From positions 62,001 through 126,000 of the forward strand of contig CAVUQC010000002.1 in assembly GCA_963743575.1 (NCBI GenBank): DNA of 64,000 nt, in the 5' to 3' direction. Made by a program: the position numbers and the translations under genes. Below are positions 16,988 through 25,073 of the stretch, piece by piece; the first letter of the stretch is position 1; each line of letters starts with the position of its first letter. The stretch comes from DASUPK01 sp963743575. GTDB lineage: Bacteria; Actinomycetota; Thermoleophilia; Solirubrobacterales; 70-9. The notes under the pieces were generated by a model. The model ran no database searches. It was given only the letters and a program-made list of their open reading frames with translations, and was not told the DNA's origin.

Positions 16988-18017
16988 ACGCGAGCGAGGC
17001 GAGCTCGAGCCCTTCCTGCGGCGGCTCGCCGCGCTCATTGTCCTGATCATCGCGATCCAGATCGCGGGGAGCGTCGCGTACTCCCTTACCGAGGGCGTTT
17101 CGGTCTGGCACGGATTCCTCTTCACCCTCGACACCGTGGCGACGGTCGGGTCGGACCCGACCCCACCCGACCTCGCGGGCCAGATCACCAAGGTCCTGCT
17201 GATCGTCCTGGGCGTGGGTACGCTCTTCTACGCCCTGGTGACGGTGACCGAGTTCTTCGTCGCCGGGCACCTGGGAGAGATCCTCGAGGAGCGCCGAACC
17301 CTGAACCAGATCGAGCACCTAAACGGCCACCACCTGATCTGCGGCTTCGGCCGGGTCGGCCGTCAGGTCGCGCGCGACCTTCAGACAGGCGGGGACAAAT
17401 TCGTGATCATCGACAGCCTCGACGAGAACCAGCACATCGCCGAGCAGATGGGCGCGCCCTTCCTCCAGGGTCGTCCCTCCGAGGACGAGATGCTGAAGGC
17501 CGCGGGCATCGACCGCGCGATCTCCGTCCTCGCCTGCGTGGACTCCGACGCCGAGAATATCTTCACCTGCCTGACCGCCCGCGAGCTTCGCTCAGACATC
17601 ACGATCGTCGCGCGGGCGAGCGTCGAGGACTCAGAGAAGAAGCTCCTACGTGCTGGGGCGGACCGGGTGATCTCCCCCTACAAGTCGAGCGGCGCGGAGA
17701 TGGCCCGGCTGGCACTCCAGCCGCAGGTCACCGGGGTCGTTGACGTGGCCCCCGAGTACCGGATGGAGGAGATCGACGTCAGCGAGGGCTGTCAGGCCGA
17801 GGGCATGACGATCGGCCAGGTGCGCGGGACCACTTCGATCGCGGCGCTCCGCAACACCGATGGCAAGGTTCACCCCCAGCCCTCCTCGGACACCATGCTG
17901 CGCGCCGGGGACGTGCTGGTGGCGATGGGAACGGTGGAGGCGCTGCGCAAGCTCGAGGCGATGTTCGTCCGAGGCGCGGCGCGGAAGGCCGGGTCGGTGC
18001 TCGGGGACCTCGGCTAG
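16980..18017 (+). CDS. Two-helix K+ channel with RCK/TrkA-N domain, CTG start
   Basis: Predicted ion channel of the KefC/Kch type, about 345 residues. The open frame starts after a TAG at 16962-16964 and contains no ATG, GTG or TTG until GTG 17136, which would delete the first helix (LIVLIIAIQIAGSVAYSL) and split the pore. CTG 16980, 9 nt after GGAGG (16966-16970), restores helix 1, pore loop, helix 2 (~68-95) and the RCK Rossmann domain (HHLICGFGRVGRQVARDL, ~115-132), then a TrkA-C part. The selectivity filter reads TVATVGSDP instead of TVGYGD, so ion preference is uncertain. Confidence 0.8.
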   Translation: MLKRERGELEPFLRRLAALIVLIIAIQIAGSVAYSLTEGVSVWHGFLFTLDTVATVGSDPTPPDLAGQITKVLLIVLGVGTLFYALVTVTEFFVAGHLGEILEERRTLNQIEHLNGHHLICGFGRVGRQVARDLQTGGDKFVIIDSLDENQHIAEQMGAPFLQGRPSEDEMLKAAGIDRAISVLACVDSDAENIFTCLTARELRSDITIVARASVEDSEKKLLRAGADRVISPYKSSGAEMARLALQPQVTGVVDVAPEYRMEEIDVSEGCQAEGMTIGQVRGTTSIAALRNTDGKVHPQPSSDTMLRAGDVLVAMGTVEALRKLEAMFVRGAARKAGSVLGDLG

Positions 18018-18020
18018 AAC

Positions 18021-18058
18021 GGCTTCCCTCCGGAGTGGAGCGGCCTGGTGGCCGCTTA
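18021..18058 (-). repeat. Half copy of the 98-bp intergenic repeat (copy D)
   Basis: This segment matches the right-hand 38-40 bp of the full element: GGCTTCCCTCCG, GGAGCGGCCTGGTGGCCGC, TTA. Read on the minus strand its first triplet is the TAA stop of the cupin gene. The left half of the element is missing. Confidence 0.6.
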
Positions 18059-18427
18059 CCAGTGACCCTCGACCAGCTCGCCATCCCCGCCCTCGGGCTT
18101 GCTCCCTCCGGCGGCGATGATCTCGAGGCCATCAGGCCCCGCCTCGAATCCGCGCGCCACCTGCGGCGCGACGCGAATCACGTCCCACTGCTTGATCTCG
18201 ATGACCTCGTCGTCCAGCTTGATGCGACCCGAGCCGTTGATGACCGCATAGACCTCCTCCTGCACCTCGTGGCGATGGCCGGACGTCTGCTTGCCCGGCT
18301 CGTACCGCCACCGGCTCACGCCCAGCTCCTTCGAATCGAGGAATTTCCGTGAAAAGCGGCCGTCGACTCCGTCGGCTCCGGCGGGGTCGATGTCGTCGAA
18401 GTTCTTGATCGCGTAGTCGGATGCCAT
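18056..18427 (-). CDS. Cupin-domain protein
   Basis: A 123-residue single cupin: YEPGKQTSGHRHEVQEEVYAV carries the metal motif HRHEVQEE (two His and a Glu) and WDVIRVAPQVARGFEAG the second half; the second-motif His is replaced, so any metal site has three ligands at most. Function unknown. A TAGCTT box lies 6 nt before the ATG. Its TAA stop is the first triplet of a partial copy of the intergenic repeat. Confidence 0.75.
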   Translation of the reverse strand: MASDYAIKNFDDIDPAGADGVDGRFSRKFLDSKELGVSRWRYEPGKQTSGHRHEVQEEVYAVINGSGRIKLDDEVIEIKQWDVIRVAPQVARGFEAGPDGLEIIAAGGSKPEGGDGELVEGHW

Positions 18428-18433
18428 AGGACA

Positions 18434-18439
18434 AAGCTA
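18434..18439 (-). promoter_or_regulatory. -10 box (TAGCTT) of the cupin gene
   Basis: On the minus strand TAGCTT ends 6 nt before ATG 18427, implying a leaderless transcript. Confidence 0.5.
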
Positions 18440-18455
18440 CCGAGGGGTCTTCACC

Positions 18456-18553
18456 GGCTTCGCCATCAGATCGCAGCCACAGGCGGCCGCCCCGCATAAG
18501 TCGCTACGGGCTTCGCCCTCCGCTCCGAAATGGAGCGGCCTGGCGGCTGCTAG
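18456..18553 (-). repeat. 98-bp intergenic repeat, copy A
   Basis: On the plus strand it runs from GGCTTCGCCA to GGCGGCTGCTAG and contains the shared core GCATAAGTCGCTACGGGCT. It aligns without gaps to copy B (26548-26645) at about 80% identity by hand count and, in reverse orientation, to copy C (56271-56368). It holds internal inverted repeats (CGGGCTTCGCCC; GCTCC-GAAAT-GGAGC), so it could fold as RNA. The flippase gene ends inside its edge: the TAG stop is read from the element's CTA. Confidence 0.8.
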
Positions 18554-19989
18554 CCGGCTTCGTCGGCCGAGGCCAGCTGCAGCTCGATCTCCTCGGTCGA
18601 CCCGGGTTCGACCCGGTGCTCCCGGGGCCTCAGGGGCTGGCGGTAGAGCCAGTAGAGAACCGAGCAGAGCAGCGCCGCGGCGCCGAGGTAGCCGATGACG
18701 ACGCGGGTGACTTCATTGGAGACGATCGGAACGATGATCCAGACGACGAAGGCGATCGCGCAGCCGAGCCAGCAGAACGACGCGCGGCGCACCTGCCCGC
18801 GCGCGAGCGCCGCCTGGTTGAGCGTGGCGGCGGACAGATAGAGCCCCATGCCGATCGCCACCACGACCAGGTCGCCACGGTTGTAGTCGTGCTTCTTGCC
18901 GAACGCGATCTGCATGAGCTGTGGCCCCGCGATCAGCATGGCGAGCGCGACGAGGCCGGCGAACCCGGCGATCGCCAGCAGGGTGACCCGGATGGAGGCG
19001 CGGAAGTCCCTCTCCTCGCCGCGCGAGCCGAGGGTGGTGAGGTGGGGGAGGAGGCTGGTCTGGACCGCCTGGAAGAGCTGCAGCGGCGCCCTGGCGATCA
19101 TCAGGACGTTGAAGATGTATCCGGCCGCCGCCGCGCCCGCGGTCGCCTTGGTGCTCAGGATCCCGGCGTTCATGAAGGTCTGCTCGCTGAGCATGATCAG
19201 GAAGACCCCTCCCGCGAAGCGTCCGCCTCTCGCCAACGTGAATTCGTCCGTCGGTTCTGCCGGGGTGGCCGCCGGCGAGGCCTCCTCAGGCCGGCTTCCG
19301 CCGGGAGTTCCTTCGGAGGCCTCCCCGCCGTCCACCCCTGCGGGGGCGGCGGATCCGAATCGCCGCAGGAAGGCGAACGGGACGACGATCAGGGACAGCG
19401 TTGGGGCCGCCACTATGCCCAGGGCCACTGCGGTTTGGCCCGAGGCGATTCCGATGGCTACGGCGAACGGGAAGGCCGTACGGGCGATCGATTCGCAGAT
19501 GATCTGGAGCGCGTAGATGGTCAGGCGATGGCTGCCCGCGAGGAATCCGCGAGCGAAGTAGCTCGCCCCGTAGGCCGTGACCGCTGCGACACCGATCCAA
19601 TACAGCGTGGAGTTGCCGTCCAGCAGGTGGTCCTGGATCGGCGTGCGGAGAGCCAGCGCGACGACGTCGAACCCGATCGCGACCGACAGCTGGATCGTGG
19701 CCGCGACCCGGACGGTGTGCCTGATCGGCACGCCGTGGGCGAGATTCTCGGAGATGGTCCGCGAGAGCAGCTGCTCCACGGGCCGCTGCAGGACGGAGAC
19801 GACGATGAACACAGCGGACCAGAGCACCGCGATCTGCCCGTACTGGTCCTTCGAGAGCTCGTGCGAGGCAAGCGCGAAGTAGAGGTAGGTGATCAGCCCG
19901 GTGAGCCCGACCCCGATCGAGAGCAGGCTGGCACGCCGCCCGTAGCTGCGCGCCTCGTCCGTCGCCTGCACCCGTCCCACTCTCGGCAT
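18550..19989 (-). CDS. Polysaccharide flippase (Wzx/MATE-like, MVF superfamily)
   Basis: A membrane protein of about 479 residues with 12-14 predicted helices and a Pro/Ala/Glu-rich cytoplasmic loop near the middle (about residues 225-265 from the longer frame). GLITYLYFALASHELSKDQYGQIAVLW at the N-terminus is typical of O-antigen/teichoic-acid flippases, where an amphipathic helix follows the first membrane segment. Likely moves lipid-linked glycans across the membrane; the substrate is unknown. I chose ATG 19989 because a TAGTCT box lies 8 nt upstream; an in-frame start 48 nt further out would precede it. No glycosyltransferases are adjacent. Confidence 0.8.
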   Translation of the reverse strand: MPRVGRVQATDEARSYGRRASLLSIGVGLTGLITYLYFALASHELSKDQYGQIAVLWSAVFIVVSVLQRPVEQLLSRTISENLAHGVPIRHTVRVAATIQLSVAIGFDVVALALRTPIQDHLLDGNSTLYWIGVAAVTAYGASYFARGFLAGSHRLTIYALQIICESIARTAFPFAVAIGIASGQTAVALGIVAAPTLSLIVVPFAFLRRFGSAAPAGVDGGEASEGTPGGSRPEEASPAATPAEPTDEFTLARGGRFAGGVFLIMLSEQTFMNAGILSTKATAGAAAAGYIFNVLMIARAPLQLFQAVQTSLLPHLTTLGSRGEERDFRASIRVTLLAIAGFAGLVALAMLIAGPQLMQIAFGKKHDYNRGDLVVVAIGMGLYLSAATLNQAALARGQVRRASFCWLGCAIAFVVWIIVPIVSNEVTRVVIGYLGAAALLCSVLYWLYRQPLRPREHRVEPGSTEEIELQLASADEAG

Positions 19990-19997
19990 GACGCGCA

Positions 19998-20003
19998 AGA
20001 CTA
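19998..20003 (-). promoter_or_regulatory. -10 box (TAGTCT) of the flippase gene
   Basis: On the minus strand TAGTCT ends 8 nt before ATG 19989. The perfect inverted repeat at 20023-20036 lies where its -35 contacts would be. Confidence 0.5.
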
Positions 20004-20022
20004 CTGGCGTACAATTCTTGGC

Positions 20023-20036
20023 TGACTGACCAGTCA
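20023..20036. promoter_or_regulatory. TetR-like operator between flippase and ribD
   Basis: TGACTG-AC-CAGTCA is a perfect 6-bp inverted repeat with a 2-bp centre, followed by a further CAGTC half-site (20039-20043). Size and symmetry match operators of TetR-family repressors. It lies about 20 nt behind the flippase -10 box and 33 nt before the ribD start, so a bound protein could affect either gene. No TetR gene is in the window. Confidence 0.45.
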
Positions 20037-20068
20037 ATCAGTCGAGCTCGACCCTGAAGGAGGCGAGC

Positions 20069-21199
20069 ATCGCCACGGTCAGCACCGAACAGGAAGCTTC
20101 TTATCTGAGGCGAGCCCGCGAGCTCGCGGAGCAGGGACGCGGGAGTGTCAGCCCGAATCCGCTCGTCGGCGCCGTGATCGTGCGCGACGGCGAGGTGATC
20201 GGCGAGGGCTTCCACGCCGAGCTCGGCGGCCTGCACGCGGAGCGCGCGGCGATCGAGGACGCCCGTTCCCGCGGAGCCGATCCGGCTGGCGCTGCGATCT
20301 ACCTGACCCTGGAGCCCTGCGCCCACACCGGGCGCCAGCCTCCGTGTACTGAGGCCATCGTCGAGGCCGGCATCGCCCGGGTCGTCTACGCCTCGGAGGA
20401 CCCGACCGAGAAGGCCTCCGGCCGGGGGCCGGGGATGCTCCGCGACGGGGCCGTCGAGGTGGAGCTGGCGAACGGGGCCGAGGCCAGCGCCGCGCGGCTG
20501 CTCAACCAGCCTTTCCGCAAGCGCGCCAGGACCGGACGCCCGTTGCTCACCTACAAGGCGGCCATGTCCCTCGACGGCCGTGTCGCCTCGCCCGCGGGCG
20601 ACTCGCGCTGGATCTCGAGTCCCGAGAGCCGCGAGCTGGTTCACCGCTGGCGCGCCGACTGTGACGCGGTCGCGGTCGGCATCGGCACGGCGCTTGCCGA
20701 CGACCCCCTGCTGACCGCGCGAATCGAGGGCGCCGAAGGGCAGCCGGCACGCGTGGTCTTCGATTCGGGAGCCCGATTGCCGATCGACTCGGCCCTGGTC
20801 GGCTCGGTCGACGAGGCACCCCTGATCGTGGTCTGCGCACCCGAGGCTGCGTCGGCGAAGCGCGACGCACTCGAGGAGGCCGGCGCCGAGGTGATCGTCG
20901 TGCCCGGACGCTCGCCCCGCGACCGGCTCGAGGCCGGGCTCTCCGAGCTCGGGCGCCGGGACATCCAGGACGTGCTGGTGGAGGGCGGACCCACCTTCGC
21001 GGGCGCCCTGTTCGACGCGGGCGAGGTGGACGAGATGAGGCTCTTCATCGCTCCGGTGCTGGTCGGGGCGGCGGAGGCGCGAGCCGTGCTCGAAGGCGAG
21101 GGCGCCGCCCGCATCGCCGACGGTGTGCGCCCGCTGGAAACTCGCTTCGAGGGCGTGGGCGAGGACATCCTCGTTCGCGCAAGGCTGCGGGAGTGGTGA
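20069..21199 (+). CDS. ribD: Bifunctional riboflavin deaminase/reductase RibD, probable ATC start
   Basis: Deaminates and then reduces the pyrimidine product of GTP cyclohydrolase II. The deaminase part has SPNPLVGAVIVRDG, HAERAAI and PCAHTGRQPPC (zinc His and Cys residues); the reductase part has TYKAAMSLDGRVA, SPESRELVHRWRA and EGGPTFAGALF. From the previous stop (20027) to GTG 20174 there is no ATG, GTG or TTG, yet GTG 20174 would delete the conserved first helix YLRRARELAEQGRG. ATC 20069, 5 nt after a perfect AAGGAGG (20057-20063), gives a normal N-terminus of ~376 residues. CTG 20105 is the alternative. First gene of ribD-ribE-ribBA-ribH. Confidence 0.88.
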   Translation: MATVSTEQEASYLRRARELAEQGRGSVSPNPLVGAVIVRDGEVIGEGFHAELGGLHAERAAIEDARSRGADPAGAAIYLTLEPCAHTGRQPPCTEAIVEAGIARVVYASEDPTEKASGRGPGMLRDGAVEVELANGAEASAARLLNQPFRKRARTGRPLLTYKAAMSLDGRVASPAGDSRWISSPESRELVHRWRADCDAVAVGIGTALADDPLLTARIEGAEGQPARVVFDSGARLPIDSALVGSVDEAPLIVVCAPEAASAKRDALEEAGAEVIVVPGRSPRDRLEAGLSELGRRDIQDVLVEGGPTFAGALFDAGEVDEMRLFIAPVLVGAAEARAVLEGEGAARIADGVRPLETRFEGVGEDILVRARLREW

Positions 21200-21203
21200 T
21201 CTG

Positions 21204-21803
21204 ATGTTCACGGGCATCGTCAAGGAGCTGGGGCGCGTTGAGGCGGTGGATGCCTCGGACGACGGAGCGCGGCTTCGGGTAGCCGCCGACCTGGTCTCGG
21301 AGCTGGCCGATGGCGACTCGGTGGCCGTCAACGGCGCCTGTCTCACCGCGACCTCCGTGGGCGACGAGAGCTTCCAGGCCGACGTCATGCATCAGACCCT
21401 CTCGCTGACCACGCTCGGTGATCTGGAGGAATCCTCGCCGGTCAACCTCGAGCTCCCACTGCGGCCGACGGACCGCCTCGGCGGCCATGTCGTCCAGGGA
21501 CACGTCGACGGCACGGCGACAGTCACCGATCTCGCCGCCGACGGCTTCGCGAAGCGCCTGCGGGTCGAGCTCCCCGAGGACCTCCTGCCCTACGTCGTCG
21601 AGCGGGGCTCGATCGCGATCGAGGGCGTCAGCCTGACCGTCGCCGGCCTCACTGACGACGGCCTCGAGGTATCGCTGATCCCCGAGACCCTGGAGCGCAC
21701 CACGCTCGGGTCCGCGAAGCCCGGGGATCGCCTCAACATCGAATGCGACGTACTGGCCAGGTATGTGCAGCGCCAACTTCTACCCTTGACGAAGGAGAAC
21801 TAA
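21204..21803 (+). CDS. ribE: Riboflavin synthase, alpha subunit
   Basis: Dismutates two 6,7-dimethyl-8-ribityllumazine molecules into riboflavin. The 199-residue product starts MFTGIVKELG, the family hallmark, and shows the two similar lumazine-binding halves: VNGACLTAT and GHVVQGHVDGT in the first, IEGVSLTV and IPETLERTTLG in the second. The start lies 4 nt after the ribD stop and the TAA stop overlaps the ribBA ATG. Confidence 0.95.
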   Translation: MFTGIVKELGRVEAVDASDDGARLRVAADLVSELADGDSVAVNGACLTATSVGDESFQADVMHQTLSLTTLGDLEESSPVNLELPLRPTDRLGGHVVQGHVDGTATVTDLAADGFAKRLRVELPEDLLPYVVERGSIAIEGVSLTVAGLTDDGLEVSLIPETLERTTLGSAKPGDRLNIECDVLARYVQRQLLPLTKEN

Positions 21804-23134
21804 TGGCCGAGCGCACCGAACAGACACAGACGAAGACGGATTCCCCCTTCTCGACCATCGAGGAGGCGATCGAGGACATCCGCCGCGGCCGGATGATCGT
21901 GGTCTGCGACGACGAGAACCGCGAGAACGAGGGCGACCTGGTGATGGCCGCGCAGTTCGCGACACCCGAGGCCGTCAACTTCATGGCGATGCACGGCCGG
22001 GGCCTGATCTGCCTCGCGCTGACGGACGATCGCTGCCAGGAGCTCGGTCTCAACCTGATGGCCGCCAAGAACGAGGCGCCGCTGGAGACCGCCTTCACCG
22101 TTTCGGTAGAGGCTCGGGAGGGGGTGACGACCGGCATCTCCGCGGCGGACCGTGCCCGGACGATCCAGGTCGCGATCGATCCCCACTCTGGTCCCGACGA
22201 CCTGGTCCAGCCCGGCCATGTGTTCCCGCTGAAGGCGAAGGAGGGCGGGGTCCTGGAGCGCACCGGCCACACCGAAGGCGCCGTCGACCTGGCGCGCCTC
22301 GCCGGCCTGATCCCGGCCGGCGTGATCTGCGAGATCATGAACGAGGACGGGACGATGGCGCGGGTGCCCGACCTGGTCGGCTACTGCACCAGGCACGAGC
22401 TGAAGATGATCACGGTCGCCGACCTGATCGCCTACCGGCGGCGGACCGAGAAGCTGGTGGAGCGCATCGTCTCGACGAAGCTGCCCACCAAGTTCGGCGA
22501 GTTCAGCGCCGTCGGCTACCGATCGCTGGTTGACGAGAAGCACCACGTCGCGATGGTCAAGGGGGAGGTCGCAGGTCAGGAGGACGTCCTGGTCCGGGTG
22601 CACTCGGAGTGCCTCACCGGCGACGTCTTCCACTCGCTGCGCTGCGACTGCGGCGAGCAGCTCGAGGCCGCCCTGGCGACCATCGAGCAGGAGGGCAGAG
22701 GGGTGCTTCTCTACCTCTCCCAGGAGGGTCGCGGCATCGGCCTGCTCAACAAGCTGCGCGCGTACAAGCTCCAGGAGGAGGGCCTCGACACCGTCGACGC
22801 CAACCTCAGGCTCGGGCTGCCGGCCGACCTGCGCGACTACGGCATCGGCGCCCAGATCCTGGTGGACCTCGGTCTGTCGAGCATCCGCATCCTCACCAAT
22901 AACCCGAAGAAGATCCTCGGCCTGGAGGGCTACGGCCTCTCGGTGACGGACCAGGTGCCGATCCAGTCGGTTCCCAATCCGCACAACGAGGCCTACCTGA
23001 ACGCCAAGCGGGACAAGATGGGGCACGCGCTCCATCACCAGGGCCTGGCCCTCGACGAGCAGCTGCTCTACGAGGAGCACCGCAAGGACGCCGAGCAGGA
23101 GGGCGAGCCGGGGGACTATCCGCCCGGTGACTGA
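21803..23134 (+). CDS. ribBA: Bifunctional DHBP synthase / GTP cyclohydrolase II
   Basis: Makes both precursors of riboflavin: 3,4-dihydroxy-2-butanone 4-phosphate from ribulose 5-phosphate (N-terminal half) and the pyrimidine from GTP (C-terminal half). The 443-residue protein has DDENRENEGDLVMAA and RTGHTEGAVDLARLAG in the first domain, and HSECLTGDVFHSLRCDCGEQ (three zinc Cys), LSQEGRGIGLLNK and RILTNNPKK in the second. GAAGGAG precedes ATG 21803, which overlaps the ribE stop. The C-terminal end overlaps ribH by 8 nt. Confidence 0.96.
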   Translation: MAERTEQTQTKTDSPFSTIEEAIEDIRRGRMIVVCDDENRENEGDLVMAAQFATPEAVNFMAMHGRGLICLALTDDRCQELGLNLMAAKNEAPLETAFTVSVEAREGVTTGISAADRARTIQVAIDPHSGPDDLVQPGHVFPLKAKEGGVLERTGHTEGAVDLARLAGLIPAGVICEIMNEDGTMARVPDLVGYCTRHELKMITVADLIAYRRRTEKLVERIVSTKLPTKFGEFSAVGYRSLVDEKHHVAMVKGEVAGQEDVLVRVHSECLTGDVFHSLRCDCGEQLEAALATIEQEGRGVLLYLSQEGRGIGLLNKLRAYKLQEEGLDTVDANLRLGLPADLRDYGIGAQILVDLGLSSIRILTNNPKKILGLEGYGLSVTDQVPIQSVPNPHNEAYLNAKRDKMGHALHHQGLALDEQLLYEEHRKDAEQEGEPGDYPPGD

Positions 23135-23612
23135 CTCCTTCGAGCAGTTCGCCGACTCCGAGCGCGAGACTCTCCAGGACATGGAGTTCGCGGTCTGCGT
23201 CGCGACCTTCTATGAGGACATCGCCGAGCGGCTGCTCAACGGGGCCGCCGAGGGCTTCGACCTCGGTGGCGTGAGCGAGGCCTCGGTCCACACCTACCGC
23301 GTCCCCGGAGCGTTCGAGCTGCCGTTCGCCGCCAAGCTCTGCGCCGAATCCGGTCGGTTCGCGGGAATCGCCTGCCTCGGCGTCGTGATCCGCGGCGAGA
23401 CCAGCCACTACGACCACGTCTGCACCGAGGTCGCCGCGGGGACGCAGCGAGCGCAGCTGGACACCGGCGTGCCGTGCGCCTTCGGCGTGATCACCGCCGA
23501 GAACATGGACCAGGCGCTGGCGCGCTCGGGTGGCGACAAGCGTGATCAGGGCCGCGGGGCGGCCGTCGTCGCGATGCGGATGGCACTGTTGGCTCGCGAG
23601 CTTTCGGCCTGA
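23127..23612 (+). CDS. ribH: 6,7-dimethyl-8-ribityllumazine synthase
   Basis: Joins the RibD-pathway pyrimidine and DHBP to make lumazine. The 161-residue protein shows VATFYEDIAERLLNGA, VPGAFELPFAAKL, VVIRGETSHYDHVCTE (substrate His) and FGVITAENMDQALARSGG. GTG 23127 overlaps the ribBA end by 8 nt. It completes the operon; neither the ribD upstream region nor the intergenic junctions leave room for an FMN riboswitch. Confidence 0.95.
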   Translation: MTDSFEQFADSERETLQDMEFAVCVATFYEDIAERLLNGAAEGFDLGGVSEASVHTYRVPGAFELPFAAKLCAESGRFAGIACLGVVIRGETSHYDHVCTEVAAGTQRAQLDTGVPCAFGVITAENMDQALARSGGDKRDQGRGAAVVAMRMALLARELSA

Positions 23613-23637
23613 ACGCTTCGCACCGCGCCGGACGGAT

Positions 23638-23667
23638 ACGCTCGGCGCAATGAATCGGGCGCGGTAG
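23638..23667 (+). promoter_or_regulatory. -10 box (TACGCT) and 5-codon ORF upstream of the delta-60 gene
   Basis: TACGCT (23638-23643) ends 7 nt before ATG 23650, the usual leaderless spacing here. That ATG reads only MNRAR before TAG, while the frame of the delta-60 protein continues alongside and supplies an Arg-containing signal-peptide start. A single-base shift near 23660 would join them. Confidence 0.4.
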
Positions 23668-23702
23668 TCATCGGTCAACGGAATCGAGCCTGGCCCTATG
23701 GC

Positions 23703-25073
23703 TTGGCTGCGGTCGTGGCCGTCGCGGTCTACCTGCTCACAGCGGCCTGGGCATCAGCCGCCGCGGGCGACCTGGACACCTCGTTCGGGACGAACGGCAG
23801 GCTCACTGAGAACTTCCAGGTGGACACCGGCGTCTTCAGCACCGATTCGGCGCAGGACGTGGCCGTACGGCCGGACGGACAGATCCTGGTCGGCGGATCG
23901 ACCTACGTATTCGATTCGCCCACGATCAAGGACATCGACTGGGTGGTCCTCGGGTTGCCGCCCACAGGTGTGCCCGGGCCCGGGGGAGCCGTCTTCTCCT
24001 TCGCGGACGATCCGGAGAACGGCGTCAATGGCCTCGCCCTGCAACCCGACGGAAAGCTGCTCCTCGGTGGCACGGACGGATCGATGGGCTCGGACGTCGT
24101 CGTCGACCGGCTGACGACAACCGGCAGCTACGACCCCGGGTTCGGCGGCACCGGCCATCCGCGCATCGACTTCGCGAATCTCGACGGAGCAACGACGGGC
24201 ACCGATGGAGCCGGCGACCTCGTCCGTCAGCCCGATGGCAGCGTCATCACCGCGGGCTACAGCGACAATCAGTTCGCAATCGATCGGCTCACGTCGGGCG
24301 GAGTGATCGACAACGGCTTCGACGGCAATGGCAGGAAGCGGGTGGACTTCAGCGGCGTCGTTGACGGCGCGACCTCCGTAGCGCTGTCGGGGTCGAAGAT
24401 CATCGCCGCCGGCTATACGGATTCCAGGCTCGCGATCGTGAGCCTGGACTCGAATGGCACACCGACGGCGGGCTTCGGCAACAACGGCCGCTCAGAGAAT
24501 GGGGCGGGGGAACTTCCGGCAAGCGCCAACGCGGTGGCGGTGCAACCGGACGGGAAGATCCTGGTCGCCGGTCCGGGCGGCGGGAACTTCGGCGTCGGGC
24601 GGGTGGGGACGGACGGGTCGTACGACCCGAGCTTCGGCCCGAACGGCAACGGCCAGGTGGCGATCGACTTCGGCGGGAACGACGTCGCCAACGCGATGGC
24701 CCTGCAGCCCGACGGAAAGATCCTCGTGGCCGGGACCGACGGCGACGGGTTCGCCGTGGCGAGGCTCATGCCGAACGGCAGCCTGGATCAGAGCTTCGGC
24801 ACCGGGGGCAGGTCGACGGTCAACTTCACGGGGGTCGACGTCGCCCACGGGATGGCGCTGCAGCCCGACGGCAAGATCGTCCTCGTCGGGGAGACCGGCC
24901 CTGCGGGCGGGACGACCGACTTTGCGGTCACACGGCTCCTCGGCGATCCCGCTCCCGCTCCCGCTCCCGCGGCCGCGCCCACGCCCGCGGCTCCGAAGAA
25001 GAAGTGCAAGAAGAAGAAGCACCGCGCCGCGAGCGCGAAGAAGCACAAGAGCTGCAAGAAGAAGCGGCGCTAG
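23703..25073 (+). CDS. Secreted delta-60 repeat protein with Cys-flanked poly-Lys tail
   Basis: A 456-residue exported protein built of about six delta-60 repeats, each with a DxSFGxxGR turn followed by an AVQPDGKILVAG strand pair (for example SYDPSFGPNGNG and LQPDGKILVAGTDG). Such repeats form beta-propeller-like folds; no enzyme activity is implied. A hydrophobic signal (VVAVAVYLLTAAWASAAA) precedes the mature part. A Pro/Ala linker (APAPAPAAAPTPAAP) leads to a tail beginning KKKCKKKKHRAASAKKHK with a second Cys, very like the tail of the protein at 38162. The TTG start is provisional: the signal peptide seems to lose its positive n-region. Confidence 0.75.
   Translation: MAAVVAVAVYLLTAAWASAAAGDLDTSFGTNGRLTENFQVDTGVFSTDSAQDVAVRPDGQILVGGSTYVFDSPTIKDIDWVVLGLPPTGVPGPGGAVFSFADDPENGVNGLALQPDGKLLLGGTDGSMGSDVVVDRLTTTGSYDPGFGGTGHPRIDFANLDGATTGTDGAGDLVRQPDGSVITAGYSDNQFAIDRLTSGGVIDNGFDGNGRKRVDFSGVVDGATSVALSGSKIIAAGYTDSRLAIVSLDSNGTPTAGFGNNGRSENGAGELPASANAVAVQPDGKILVAGPGGGNFGVGRVGTDGSYDPSFGPNGNGQVAIDFGGNDVANAMALQPDGKILVAGTDGDGFAVARLMPNGSLDQSFGTGGRSTVNFTGVDVAHGMALQPDGKIVLVGETGPAGGTTDFAVTRLLGDPAPAPAPAAAPTPAAPKKKCKKKKHRAASAKKHKSCKKKRR

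Noticed and set aside
20037..20069. FMN riboswitch before the riboflavin operon
   Set aside because: The space is too short and the conserved AGGGGTGAA-type core is absent.
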